From Cryptomeria japonica (lineage: Eukaryota; Streptophyta; Pinopsida; Cupressales; Cupressaceae), in the NCBI RefSeq assembly GCF_030272615.1, contig NC_081414.1:55081636-55145635 (forward strand): a stretch of 64,000 bases of DNA. The letters are read 5' to 3'. Below are positions 23,471 to 35,702 of the stretch, in pieces (the stretch's first letter is position 1; every line of letters starts with the position of its first letter). Position numbers and translations under genes: made by a program. Under the pieces are notes generated by a model. That model did no database searches and was not told the DNA's origin. It was given only the letters and a program-made list of their open reading frames with translations.

Positions 23471-23950
23471 ATGAGCTATGATATGGTAAAACTCTTTGTG
23501 TTAGTTATTTTAAAATCTTTGGAAGTCAATGTTTTATTCAAAAAGGTTAACTACACAGAGAAGTTTGATGAAAAATCTGATGAAGGAATCTTTCTTGGTT
23601 ACTCTTCTAAGAGCAAAGAATATAAATGTTACAATAAGAGAAGTAAGAAAATAGTTGAAAGTGATAATGTGAAGGTGGGTGATTTGTTAAATAAGTCTAA
23701 AGGAACAAGCGGGTCAGAACTTGAAATAGATAATAATGAAGAAAGACTGGTGATCATTGAACTAGAAGCATAGAATAATGATCAATCAACAAATGTAGTA
23801 TTAGGTGCTCAATCTGTAAGCGATGATACTGAGGAAGAAAGTGGAGAATCGATTGGAGAATCAGAAGAGAAAGATGTTGAACCGACATAGACTTATACCT
23901 AGATATGTTAGATTAAATTACTCATAGGACCAGATAATTGGTGATAAGAA
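23471..23950 (+). pseudogene. Copia integrase C-terminal linker, decayed
   Basis: A 100-codon frame (23471-23773) has EKFDEKSDEGIFLGYSSKSK, the conserved GIFLGY block that follows Copia integrase. An acidic Ser/Glu-rich linker continues to about 23890 and is interrupted by stops. Confidence 0.7.
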
Positions 23951-23957
23951 TGTAGGT

Positions 23958-25235
23958 GTGCAGACCATGAGGAAGATTAGAGAAAATTCTTGTTTTATCT
24001 CTACAATGGAACCCAAGATAGTTAAGGAGGCATTGGAAGATGATGATTGGGTGAATGCAATGAATGAAGAATTAGAACAAATTGAGAAAAATCAGACATG
24101 GTCACTTGTTCCTAGACCAGAGGATAAGAATATGATTGGAACTAAATGGGTCCTCAGGAATAAGTTGAATGAAGAAGGAAAAGTGGCAAGAAATAAGGCA
24201 AGGTTGGTCTCGAAAGGATATGCACAGGAAGAAGGTGAGGACTATGGTGAAACTTTTACACCGGTTGCTAGACTGGAAGGAGTAAGGATGCTACTAGTGT
24301 TTGCTACATTTAAGGGATTCAAAGTCTATCAAATGAATGTCAAGTCAACCTTTTTGAATGAGATTCTAGAAGAGGAGGTATACATTGAACAACTAGATGG
24401 TTTTTCCTTGACCAATGATAAGGACATGGTTACTAAATTGCATAAAGCTTTGTATGGTCTAAAGAAGACATCAAGAGTATGGTATGAGAGATTACATGCA
24501 CATTTGATCAAGATTGGATTCCAGCATACTAGTGAGGATAATAATATTTATTTGAAAATTGATGGAGGCAAGATGCTAATAGTTGAAGTATTTGTAGATG
24601 ACATAATTTTTGGTGGCAGTGAGGATATGTGTTTGGATTTTGTCGATGAGGTGAAAAAGGAATTTGAGATGTCTCTAATCGATGAAATAAAGTTCTTTAT
24701 TGGATTACAGGTCCAACAACTGGATGAAGGTATCTTTATTTGTCAAAGCAAGTATATTAAAGAGGTTTTGAAGACTTTTGGCATGGAAGACTGTAAAACG
24801 ATAGGAACACTGATGGTAACATGTTGCAAGTTGACTAAACAAGATGTTTAACCTGCTGTTAGTGACAAAGAATACAAATATATGATTGGCAACCTACACT
24901 ATGTTGTATACAGTAGACCAAACATTGCTCGTGTTGTTGGATTAGTTGCTTGATTCCAAAAAGAGCTGAAAGAAAGTCACATCATGGTTGTTAAGAGGTT
25001 TTTTTGGTATCTTAAAGGAACATTAGACTATGGATTATGGTATCCCTGCAAAGGAGATTTCACTTTAGATGTTTTTACTAATACAGATTGGGAAGGCAAG
25101 GTGGATGATAGGAAAAGAACAATCGATGGAGCTTTTCTACTTGGAGGAAGACTTATAGCATGGACAAGCAAGAAACAAACATGTGCTTCTCAATCTACAA
25201 TAGAAGCTAAGTATGTAGTTGCATCTATGAATTGA
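23958..25235 (+). pseudogene. Copia reverse transcriptase and RNase H, decayed
   Basis: The frame 23958-24851 encodes Copia RT: WVNAMNEELEQIEKNQTW, KARLVSKGYAQEEGEDYGET and a YxDD-equivalent FVDDIIFGG. A KSTFLNEILEEEVYIEQ block stands where the first catalytic Asp is usual (normally D-V-K-x-A-F-L-N-G); here the reading is MNVKSTFLNE, so that Asp is replaced. After a stop at 24850 the frame continues as RNase H: YLKGTLDYGLWY, WEGKVDDRKRTIDGAFLLG and STIEAKYVV (24984-25235). The element therefore cannot make an active RT. Confidence 0.85.
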
Positions 25236-25857
25236 ATGTAGGCCATATGGATGAGACATGTGCTAGAATGATTCAAGATAGATATTTTTGAACCATTGAC
25301 TATCTATTATGACAATATAAGTACAATAAATATTTCCAAGAATCCTGTACTTCATGCAAGAACCAAGCATATAGAGTTGAAATATCATTTCTTAAGAGAA
25401 AGAGTTCAACAGAAGCGGGTAAATATGGAGTATGTGAAGAGTAAATATTAGTTAGTTGATATATTTACTAAACCATTGCCACTAATTTTGAGTTTCTCGG
25501 AAGTAAATTAGGGGTTAGACCCCTACACCAAAAGAAATAAGATGTTGAAGATGTATCAATCTTTTGGATGTCATCTTTATTCTTAACTAAGGATTGATGA
25601 AGATGTGGGTTACTCCATAGGGGGAGCGACTCTATTGTAGTATGATATGATTTACAACTCTGATCAGATTGAAGACAAGTGATACATTTTTATGTTTGGC
25701 ATTGTTGTCAAAGGGGGAGAAGAAAAGAAAGAGGAGACTAAAGGAGTACTAGCAGATAATGTTGCATGTTGCAAAACAAGTTGCAGGTGATTGGCATATA
25801 TAATATATTTGATTGGTGTATCTGATTGGTATTGCCATCAATGCCAAAGGGGGAGAA
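25236..25857 (+). other. Copia RNase H tail, 3' untranslated region and polypurine tract
   Basis: Up to about 25500 the reading still resembles the RNase H end (LHARTKHIELKYHFLRERV, then VDIFTKPL) with several stops. The region then becomes non-coding and ends in CCAAAGGGGGAGAA (25844-25857), the polypurine tract, directly before the LTR. Confidence 0.7.
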
Positions 25858-27400
25858 TGTTGGTACGAATTGGCATAACCGATGCAGATGAGTTGATGAC
25901 TGTACCGGTAGAGGAAAGAAGGCATGATCAATTACCTGTGTTGTCAATGATGGCAACCAGTGTTAATTGATGTTTGATGATGTTTACAGACGGTTTTTGA
26001 TGTTTTACTTGTTGGATAAATGATTTTGTCCACCAAAGTTAAAGTTTGTAAGTATGATAGGGTTTACCTGCAAGACTAAGAATTAGAACTTCAAATGGTA
26101 AAGCAAAGAAGTTTTGATGGAATAAGGAAATTGGTGATGGTTGGAGGCTTGTGGTTTGAAACATAAGATTTTATGATGGATTTGTGTATCTGACTAGAAC
26201 CGTATCTTACGATGATTACCAGAAGGCATATTTTGAATTTTAGATGAAGTTGTGCCAGGGTCTTATTAGGGTTTTAGGACCAGTGATGAAATCACTCAAC
26301 CAGCAATGATTTTTGTTATGATGGTGATCAATGGTGAATCTACATGAAGGTGGCAACATGACACAACCTGCATAAATGATTTGCATTGTGTTTTGGTGTA
26401 AAAGATGGAGGAATTTCTTGGGAATGTGCAAAGTTCTTAGCGGAATGTTCTAAGAGTTTTACTTTTGCATTTGCTATAATGATATGATATGATCTATATT
26501 ATAAATTCAAGATGTAACTAGTTTTTATTGAATGGCTTAGTTGTGATGGCTGTTTAGGATGACACAAGTGATGTTTTATGTGTCGGTGGTATTAAGAGAA
26601 TGAATTAAGTTGTCCTAGAGAAGATAGACATCTGCTTGAGTGTTGTAGACTGTGAAGTATAACTGGATCTGATTTAGGAAGCTGAAAGTGAAAAGTAACA
26701 TATCAGTTTTCACTATTGTTCCCTAATAGTTACAACAACACAAACCCCTTAACTGGGTAGGTCCTAACAGGATTTTTTCACTTAAGTACCCTAGCAAGGC
26801 AACTCTCAAGAAGGGTGTTAAAATCCTCTCACAAGGCTGATCCTAACATATCATTATGTTCCTAGCTGGAGTGATAGGAAAACCCCTTAACCAGGTGACT
26901 CCTAACAGGTTATACTCATACCTGGGTTATTATAAGCTCCTAACCTGGGTAAGCTTCAAACAGGGTGTACTTCAAAAGATTACAAACTATTATGGGTACC
27001 AACTCCCACCATGGTTTTTCCAATTTGTATTTCCACATCAAAATCTTAGTGTTCATGTGTGGAATGTCTTTTCATATTCATGCATTATTTGTAAGACACC
27101 AGTTATGATATTTTATTTAAAGTTTATCAGAGATTACCAGTACTAATATGAAATGGTTAGAGAAAGTATTTGATCACATTGATAAGGTTGATTAGTTGGT
27201 ATTTGATCAAATTGGTTAAATTATTTATATTTTTGATTAATATTTGAAGCAAATATATTTAAGAGGTTGTTAGATCCAATTATAGAAGTTGAGATATATC
27301 TTAAGTGGTTTTAGATCTAATACATGTTTGATTTTGAGTTTAAAGTTTTAGTTGGTGTTATTACTGATTCACCCCCCTCTCAGTATTAACCGGATCTTCA
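25858..27400 (+). repeat. 3' LTR of the plus-strand Copia element
   Basis: It starts TGTTGGTACG after the polypurine tract. Near its far end it carries CTGATTCACCCCCCTCTCAG, the block shared by the other Copia LTRs, then CCGGATCTTCA at 27390-27400. The end is taken at that CA. A few more bases precede a TA/TG microsatellite, so the exact end is uncertain. Confidence 0.6.
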
Positions 27401-27407
27401 TAGGATT

Positions 27408-27509
27408 AATATATATATATATACATATATGTATATATGTATATATGTATATATATGTATATATATGTGTATATATAAATATGTATATATATGTATGTAT
27501 ATATATATG

Positions 27510-27541
<32 letters not shown>

Positions 27542-27548
27542 AATATAC

Positions 27549-27583
<35 letters not shown>

Positions 27584-28030
27584 TGTATGTGTGTATATAT
27601 ATGTATATATGTATATATATATATATGTATGTATATACATATACATGTATGTATGTATATGTATATGTATACATATACATACATATATATAAATATGTAT
27701 ACATAGACACACACACATATATATATATGTTTATACATTTATATCTATATAGATATATATAAATGTATATACATATATATGTATATGTATACACATGTAT
27801 ATATATGTATATACATGTATATATATGTATATACATATATATATATGTGTGTATATGTATATACATATATATACATGTATATACATATATATACATGTAT
27901 ATACATATATATACATGTGTATACATATACATATATGTATATGTATATACATACATACATACATACATATGTATATATATATATATGCATATATGTATGT
28001 ATATACATATGTATCTATATATGTATATAC
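27408..28030. repeat. TA/TG/CA microsatellite, left part
   Basis: About 620 bases of ATATGT/ATACAT words, with a pure CA run at 27509-27534 and a GTAT run at 27556-27592. It is continuous in type with 35461-35702 on the other side of the Copia insertion. The long open frames seen here on both strands, rich in Tyr, Ile, Met, Val and Cys, are by-products of the repeat and not genes. Confidence 0.9.
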
Positions 28031-29543
28031 TAATGAATAAATGATGAACAGTTAGTACCAAACTGGTACTGAGAGAGGGGGGGTGAATCAATACAGAAAA
28101 AAACACTTTCCCTAAACCGGTTTGACTGCAAACACTGCACTTGACTGGCAAGCAATAACATCGGTCTAATTCAGATTACTACCTGTAAAACACAATGAGA
28201 ATGTGAAAGATATGAACCGGTAACTCTTAGCTTTTCATGCAATCTAATACCTCATTTCCACTTCACCCTTATGCATAAACAAGTAATGTATCATCAGAAA
28301 TATAATGACTGCTAGTTCAACATGTTTTACCACTTTGACATAAAACACTAAACCTTCACATGAAAAGCATCACACATGACACACTGATTTTTCACATGGA
28401 AACCTAACTGGGAAAAACCACGGTGGGGATGGATACCCCCAAGCTATTCTTGAACTCTTTTGAATTTCACTCTGTTAGGAGCCTAGTCTGGTTAGAGACT
28501 TTTACAATAGGTTCGGCTAGGAACTGATCCTACTAGGGATCACCTAGTTAAGGGATGGCTAAATACCCGGTTAAAGGTTAGAACCCTATTAAAGGTTACC
28601 TCGCAAGAGGATTTGAAGAACTCATTGAATTGAGTCACCTTATTAAAGGATTTACAGAAAAGCTTGTTAAATCTACCTTGTTAAGGGATTTTCCAAATGC
28701 TGAAATGGTTAGAGGTCAATAGGTAAACACTAATCTGATAACAACACTCAATGCCAAGGCAGATCCACTTTAGCTCCTCCTCTTCTGCAATCACACTTTG
28801 CAAGTTTCACCACACTTCTCTGGTCTAGCAAGAATCAAGTATCACTCACTAGGATACACACATAACATTTGCCAACAAGTTCAAAATGAAAAACATCATC
28901 AAACTTATAGGAAACAGATAGGCCAGTAGCATAAAACCTAAACCCTAGACATTTAGGTTTTACCATCCAGTCGGTTCAATCCTGACCATTAATCACACTG
29001 CATCAAATACAACAGTCTTGAATAGATCTCAAGACATTCTCCAACATTCATTCTTTGTCACTTCATGAAGTTGATAACTCATCATGCGCTCTCCATCGTT
29101 TACAGAGATTTTGCACATTCCCGAGGTAGATATGATCAATCTCCATACAAGATCCTCAAGGAAATCCTTCATGCGCACAAGGCTGACATGGAAACACTTA
29201 TCTGGTCTTCATTACAATGCTAACTCACCACAAGATGTCATCGGTTGAATCGCACAATCTTGGAATGCATCAACCAGAAACCCTGAAGTTGAGACTACCA
29301 ACCAGTAGTCATGCCAAATGAAACCCTCATACAAAACTTCCATTTACCGATTCTCATTCCAACATACCAATTCACTTTGAGCAAACATATCACTTCACTT
29401 TTTCACAAATACCAGTTTACATCATCATACTAGTTCTCTTGCTGGTTTGCTTACTACAACATACCGGTTCATACTTCAACATATTGACATCAATGACAAC
29501 ATACAATGTCATCATATCATCATGCTCTGCACATATGCCAACA
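28031..29543 (-). repeat. 3' LTR of the complete Copia element
   Basis: On the plus strand it runs from TAATGAATAAATG (ancestrally TGATGAAT, as in the other LTR) to CATATGCCAACA. On the minus strand it starts TGTTGGCATATG. It has the CCCCCCTCTCAG block near its 3' end and ACCGGT-type boxes. Confidence 0.9.
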
Positions 29544-29560
29544 ATCTCCCCCTTGGGAAT
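29544..29560 (-). promoter_or_regulatory. Polypurine tract of the complete Copia element
   Basis: The minus strand reads CCCAAGGGGGAGAT immediately before TGTTGGCATATG. The same CCAAxGGGGGxGAT form precedes the 3' LTRs at 38103 and 25858. Confidence 0.8.
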
Positions 29561-29879
29561 TGATGGAAATATACAAAGATATCTTTCTACTTCACATCTT
29601 CTTCCCAATATGACATATATATTTTCCACTTCAAATCATCTCCCCCTTTGACAACAATGCCAAAGTGGAGGCATACATATCTATGTTCCACTATGTTGCT
29701 CCCCCTAAGGAGTAGCATCCTTCAGCACACCAATCCTGAAAAAGATATATCAATGTAAGACCTGACTGATGTGGAGCACACACCTTTAGTTCACCTCTTG
29801 AAGGGGAAACACCCCTAATTCACCTCTCCAATAGGTAAAGGTATCCTTCAGTAGAGGCTTGCTGAATATGTCTACTAAC

Positions 29880-30380
29880 TGCTCCTTACTGGAAACATGT
29901 TCCAATACAACCTCTTTGTCCTAAACCTTCTCCCTCAAGAAATGATACTTGAGCTCGAAATGTTTGGTTCTAGCATGTAAATTTAGATTCTTGAAGATGT
30001 TAATTGTGCTTGTGTTGTCACAAAATATACTTACCAGTTCAGATACAGGAACTTTGAAGCCATTTAATACATTCTTCATCCAATTGTCTAGGTGCAGTTC
30101 ATAAATACTGCAACATACTCCACTTCTACTATAGACAGTGAGATACAACTCTGCTTCTTACTCATCCATGAGACTAGTCTACCACCAAGAAAGAATGTAC
30201 CACCGGTTGTGTTCTTCCAGTTGTCCACATTACTAGCCCAATCAACATCTATAAACACTTTCAGGTTGAAATCATTACTATATGGATACCATAATCCATA
30301 GTCAATAGTTCCCTTGAGATATCTAAGAATCCGCTTGACTGCTACCAAGTGCAATTCTCTTGGGCTTTTCTAGAACCGTG
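29880..30380 (-). pseudogene. Copia RNase H, decayed
   Basis: Two frames (30354-30088 and 30148-29921) encode the Copia-type RNase H. Visible blocks are LVAVKRILRYLKGTIDYGLW, FIDVDWASNVDNWKNTTGG, the SxxEVEYVAV helix and the C-terminal LHARTKHFELKYHFLREKV. The first catalytic Asp is kept in VDWA. Stops separate the two frames and the RT frame upstream. Confidence 0.8.
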
Positions 30381-31548
30381 CAGTAATGCCCATTGCATGT
30401 GCAATGTCTAGTCTACTATGTACTACATAGTGCAATTTACCAATCATTGATCGACATTCCTTCTCATTTACCAACACTGAGTCATCCTCTTTTGATAATT
30501 TATAACCGGTCACCATCGGTGTACCAATCGGTTTGCTATCTTCCATGCCAAAGGTCTTCAACACCTCTTTGACATACTTGGACTGAGTGATAAAGATTCC
30601 ATCTTTCATTTGTTGAATCTCTAGTCTAATGAAGAACTTAATCTCCCCTATAAGTGACATCTCAAATTCCTTCTTCATCTCACCTACAAAGTCATGACTC
30701 ATCTTGTCATCTCCACCAAAAATTATGTCATCAGCAAATATCTCACAGATTAGAATCTGATCTCCTTCTGACTTCAGATAGATATTGCTATCTTCACTTG
30801 TTCTCTCAAATACAATCTTCACAAGATGGGAGTGTAAGCGTTCATACCATTCTCTAGGTGCCTACTTCAATCCATACAAGGCTTTATGTAGCCTACACAC
30901 CATGTCACTGTCTTCTGATAGGCCAAACCCATCTGGTTGCTCTATATACACCTCCTCTTCTAGTATTCCATTCAGGAATGCATATTTTACATCCATTTGA
31001 TATACTTTGAATCCCTTGAAGGCTGCATATGCAAGAAGCATACAAACTCCTTCCAATCTAGCTCCTGGAGAAAAGGTTTCTCCATAGTCTTCTCCTTCTT
31101 CTTGAGCATATCCTTTACACACCTATCTGACTTTGTTTCTTACCACTATGCCATCTTCATTCAGCTTATTTCTGAAAACCCATTTGGTGCCTATGACATT
31201 TTTATGCTCGGGTCTAGGTACCAAAGACCATGTACCATTCTTTTCTATTTGGTCAATTTACTCTTCCATTTCCTTGATCCAGTCTTCATCTGTATGTGCC
31301 TCTTTGAATGTTTTGGGCTCAAATTCAGAGATCATGCAAGAGTTTTCTCTAACCTTTCTTCTTGTAAGAATTCCTGCATCCTTGTCTCCTATGATCTGCT
31401 TTGGATCATGATTCAGTTTTACATACCTAGGAATGATCTTGGTTGTTTCCTCTTTTTTTTCTTCTTCATCCTCATCTTCATCAGCATCAGCATCTACTGG
31501 CGTGGGAGCATTGTTACTGGTGCTATGTTTTTTTGCAACCGGTTCCAA
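30370..31548 (-). pseudogene. Copia reverse transcriptase, decayed
   Basis: Successive frames (31548-31258, 31122-30862, 30822-30370) give Copia RT. The entry is FKEAHTDEDWIKEMEE, then GYAQEEGEDYGETFSP, VYQMDVKYAFLNGILEEEVY with its catalytic Asp intact, LHKALYGLK and FADDIIFGG as the YxDD motif. It ends in MIGKLHYVVHSRLDI. In-frame stops fall after EMEE, before VCKGYA and after YGLK. The acidic run DADEDEDEEE at the N-terminal side is the usual linker. Confidence 0.85.
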
Positions 31549-32424
31549 GAAGGTTACTACCGATTCCTCTCCTACTTGCTCACTGTCAGTTTCCCCAGGT
31601 TTCTTAGAGGTTTCATCAACTCTAACATTGATACTTTCAGCAATTCTCTGAGTCCTATTGTTGAAACACTTAAGAGCTTTACTCTTAGTGGAATATCATA
31701 GGAATATTCCTTCATCACATTTTGCATCAAACTTGCTTTGATGTTCACTCCTCTTGATATAAAATTTTCTACCAAACACTCTAAAGTAGCTTACCATAGG
31801 GGTTTTAACAGTCCAATACTCATAAGTTATTTGATCCTTACCCTTTTTAATGAGTACCCAATTTATTCTGTAGACCGTAGTGCTCATCGCTTCTCTCAAA
31901 AAAGTGTGAGCAACTTTTCCTTGGATCAGCATTGTTTTGGCTGCTTCAACTACAGTGTGGTTGTTTCTCTCTACTAGGCCATTCTGCTGTGGAGTCTGGG
32001 GGGCAGACAGTTGCCTCTTGATGTTGTTCTCTTCATAGTACTTTTTGAATTCACTAGAAGTGAATTCTCGTCCTTGATCAGTTCTTAGGCACTTAATCCT
32101 CTTACCGCTTTCTTTTTCAACCAGTGCTCTGAAGGCTTTGAATTTTCCAAAAGCTTTAGACTTGTCTTTCAAGAATGTGACCCACATCATTCTTGAGCAA
32201 TCATCAGTAAGAATCATAAAATATCTATCTCCCTACACACTCCTAGTTTTCATAGGACCACACAAATCAGTATGCACAAGATCAAGTAAATTGTCTGTAG
32301 TGAAAGATTTACCTTTGAAGATTGAGGAAGACATTTTCCCTAGTTGACACTGTCTGCACAAAGGATTCTCCAGTTTTCTCAGCATAGGTAATCCTCTAAC
32401 TGCCTTGATCTTACTGGCCTTCAC
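31549..32424 (-). pseudogene. Copia integrase, decayed
   Basis: The frames 32424-32233 and 32217-31696 encode the rest of the pre-integrase zinc region (CRQCQLGKMSS) and the integrase core: LVHTDLCGPMKT (first Asp), RTDQGREFTSSEF (second Asp), then PQQNGLVERNNHTVVEAAKTML with the final Glu. All three catalytic acidic residues are present. A single stop at about 32231 divides the two frames. The C-terminal GIFL block at 31696 is followed by a stop where a Gly is usual. Confidence 0.85.
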
Positions 32425-33878
32425 AATATTATCAAAGTTTACATGGCAGAGTCTCCTATGCCATATCTAGCTATCATCAAACTTAGCCATTAGACATGTA
32501 CTGATATTTTCATTTAGCTGAAATAGGTTACCTTTGGTCTGCATACTGATGGCCATCAGTTCACCATTCTTTCCTTTTATTTTGCACACTCCATCTTTGA
32601 ATTCTAGAGTGAGTCCATTGTCATTCAGTTGGGCACCATTTAAAAGGTTGTGTTTGAGACTTTCTACCCAATACACATTATCAGCACTACTTTTTCCATT
32701 CAGAGAGATGGACCCTCTTGCTTTTACCATACATGGTACATCATTACCAAATCAGACCACACCACCATCATACTCTTCTAGAGACAAAAACTTACTCCGG
32801 TCACCAGTCATGTGGTGAGAACAACCATTGTCAATAATCCATTCATTGGAATTATCAAAGAGGGAGACAAGAGCCTTCTTTTCTGATACATCTTCCTTAA
32901 CTGCTACAAACACAATGTCTTCACTTTCTTCATCTTCTAATTCCTCATTAGTGACACCTTCATCAACTGCTACAAAATAGTTTCTAATGTTTCCTCCTTT
33001 GAACTTCTTGAACTTCTTCCATTTGTTCTTATTATCACCATTAGGACAGTTTACAACAATGTGTCCTATCCTATTGCAAGAAAATAATTTCAAAGGAAGC
33101 TTACCTCTATATTTACCAGTTCCCTTATGAAGTCTCTCCGCAAGAAGAGCTTCAAATTCCATTAGGATCTCCTCATCATCCATTTCTCTGCTTTGTCTTG
33201 ATTCGTAACTAGTACTAGCTTCTTTACCCTTTCTAGATGGTGCAATAGATGCTCTAAAGGCCGATTCAGTCTTCTGAATACTATCATCATAATTATTTAG
33301 CTCATACACTGTCAACTTACCAATGATGGAGTCTAGGGATACCTTTGTCTTGTCTATAGACCTCAACTCCTGAATAGCAACAACCCTTATTACATAGACC
33401 GATAATAAGGATCTCAAGACTCTGCTAACAATAGTAGAACCATCTATTTTACCACCTGCACTCTTGATGTCTCCAACAATATTTTTGATTCTTATTCCAT
33501 ATTGTTGAATGGTCTCTCCTTCCACCATCCACATGTCTTCAAACTTTCCCCTAAGGCTCTCTTCCTTAGCTTGTTTCACATGCTCATCACTACCATAGAC
33601 ATTCTCACAAGAGCATCCCATACTTCTTTGGGATTGTCTTTATCCTAAACATCAATAAACTCAATGTCAGATAGACTATTGATTAGGGCTTCCATGACTT
33701 GCCCATTCTCTTGAATATCTCTCTTTTGATCATCAGTGAGAGTACTAGTAGGGATAACATAAGAATTCTCAACATAGCTCCAGTGTTGAGAACCCATGCT
33801 TCTGATATATATCTTCATTCTATCCTTCAATATTTTAAAGTTGTCTTTGTTGAACTTTGGACCTTCCCTCTTCATCAT
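32425..33878 (-). pseudogene. Copia gag and protease, decayed
   Basis: The frame starts at 33878 (MMKREGPKFNKDNFKILKDR, the Copia gag start). It is broken by a stop and a shift near 33645-33600 and resumes to 32752. The gag zinc knuckle reads LFSCNRIGHIVVNC, so its first Cys is lost. The protease reads WIIDNGCSHHMTG, with Asn in place of the catalytic-triad Ser (DSG). From 32730 to 32467 the pre-integrase part follows (MVKARGSISLNGKSSADNVY). The lesions show that the element is inactive in cis. Confidence 0.85.
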
Positions 33879-33935
33879 TAGAGTAGGATCTTTTCCTCAA
33901 GCGGTTAAGCTTACAACACAGAGGACTTGGAAGAT

Positions 33936-33949
33936 GCTTTGATACCAAT
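33936..33949 (-). promoter_or_regulatory. Primer-binding site of the complete Copia element
   Basis: The minus strand reads ATTGGTATCAAAGC directly inside the 5' LTR, matching the initiator methionine tRNA type. Confidence 0.8.
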
Positions 33950-35460
33950 TGATGAATAAATGATGAACAGTTAGTACCAAACCAGTATTGAGAAGGGGGG
34001 GGTGAATTAGTACAGACAAAAATACTTTCCCTGAACCGGTTTCATTGCAAACACTGCACTTGACTGGCAAGAAATAACACCGGTCTAAATCAGATTACTA
34101 TCGGTAAAACACAGTGAGAATGTGAAAGATGTAAACTGGTAACTCTTATCTTTTCACACAATGTAATACCTCATTTCCACTTCACCCTTATGCATAAACA
34201 AGTATTCTATCATCAAAAATATAATGACTGCTAGTTCAACATGTTTTACCACTTTGACATAAAACACTAAACCATCACATGAAAGGCATCACACATGACA
34301 CACTGATTTTTCACGTGGAAACCCAACTAGGAAAAACCATGGTGGGGATGAATACCCACAAGCTGTTCTTGAACTCTTTTGAAGTCCACTCTATTAGGAG
34401 TGTAGTCCAATTAGAGACTTTTATAATAGGTTTTGCTAGGAACCGATCCTGCTAGGGATCACCCGGTTAAGGGATGGCTAAATACCTAGTTAAAGGTTAG
34501 AACCCTGTTAAAGGTTACCTCGCAAGAGGATTTGAAGAACTCATTGAATTGAGTCACCCTATTAAAGGATTTACACAAAAGCCTATTAAAGCTACTCGGT
34601 TAAGGGATTTTCCAACTGCTGAAATGGTTAGAAGTCAACAAGTAATACACTGATTTGATAACAACACTCAATGCCAAGGCAAATCAACTTTAGCTCCTCT
34701 TCTGCAATCACACTCTGTAGGTATCAACACACTTCTCCGGTCTGGCAAGAATCAAGTATCACTCACTACGATACACACATAACATTTGCCAACAACTTCA
34801 AAATGAAAAACATCATCGAACTTATAGGAAATAGATAGGTCAATAGTATAAACCCTAAACCCTAAACATTTAGGTTTTACAATCTAGTCAGTTCAATCCT
34901 GACCATTAATCACACTGCATCAAATACAACAGTCTTGAACAGACCTCAAGACGTTCTCCAATGTTCATTCTTTGCTGCTTCAGGAAGCTGATAACTCATC
35001 ACATGCTCTCCACCATTTACAGAGACTTCACAAATTCCCGAGGTAGTTAGGATCAATCTCCATGCAAGGTCCTCAAGGAAATCCTTCATGTGCATAAGGC
35101 TGATGTGGCAACACTTATCTGGTCTTCATTACAATGCTAACTCATCACAAGATGTCATTGATTGAATCGCACAATCTTGGAATGCATCAACTAGAAACCC
35201 TGAAGTTGAGACTACCAACCAGTAGTCATGCCAAATGAAACCCCGATACAAAACTTCCATTTACCGGTTCTCATTCCAATATACCGATTCACCTTGAACA
35301 AACATACCGCTTCACTTTTTCACAAATACCGGTTTACATCATCATACCGGTTCTCTTGCCAATTTGCTTACTACAACATACCGGTTCGTACTTCAGCATA
35401 TTGACATCAATGACAACAAACAATATCATCATGTCATCATGCTCTGCACATATGCCAACA
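33950..35460 (-). repeat. 5' LTR of the complete Copia element
   Basis: TGATGAATAAATG...CATATGCCAACA on the plus strand. Close to its 5' end on the minus strand (about 35270-35390) there are four or five ACCGGT/ACCGAT boxes spaced 10-50 bases apart, with more near 34036 and 34080. These may be promoter elements. Confidence 0.9.
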
Positions 35461-35702
35461 TATACATACATATATGCATATATATACACACATATATATG
35501 TATGTATATATATGTATATGTATGTATGTATGTATGTATGCATGTATATATGTATGTATATATATGTGTATATATGTATATGTATTTATGTATGTATGTA
35601 TGTATACATATATATATATATATACATACATATGCATATATACATACATACATACATATATATATATATATATGTATACACACATACACACACATATATA
35701 TA
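35461..35702. repeat. TA/TG/CA microsatellite, right part
   Basis: Continuation of the microsatellite at 27408-28030 beyond the Copia insertion, with GTAT and CATA runs and a TATATA core. Confidence 0.9.

Larger units (their letters stand above)
22517..27400 (+). mobile_element. 5'-truncated Ty1/Copia retrotransposon with 3' LTR
   Basis: The plus strand runs from the protease/pre-integrase junction through integrase, RT and RNase H to a polypurine tract CCAAAGGGGGAGAA and an LTR starting at 25858. Gag, most of the protease, the primer site and the 5' LTR are absent. The first recognisable codons (FDGGGV at about 22518) follow the end of the second-family LTR, so that element or a rearrangement removed the front. 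The order of domains (integrase before RT) establishes Copia. Domain by domain it parallels the complete Copia element at 28031-35460. Confidence 0.85.
28031..35460 (-). mobile_element. Complete Ty1/Copia retrotransposon inserted in a microsatellite
   Basis: LTRs at 28031-29543 and 33950-35460 (1,513 and 1,511 bases) are flanked by a perfect target duplication TATAC (28026-28030 and 35461-35465). On the minus strand the order is 5' LTR, primer site, gag, degenerate protease, integrase, RT, RNase H, polypurine tract and 3' LTR, which is Copia order. Coding frames carry numerous stops and frameshifts, so it is dead by itself. The two LTRs are readily alignable but show scattered substitutions. 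Left and right flanks are the same TA/TG microsatellite. Confidence 0.93.

Noticed and set aside
27352-28151. Many overlapping open frames of 70-260 codons on both strands, rich in Tyr, Ile, Met, Val and Cys
   Set aside because: They are translations of a TA/TG/CA microsatellite, which lacks stops in several frames by composition. There is no gene.
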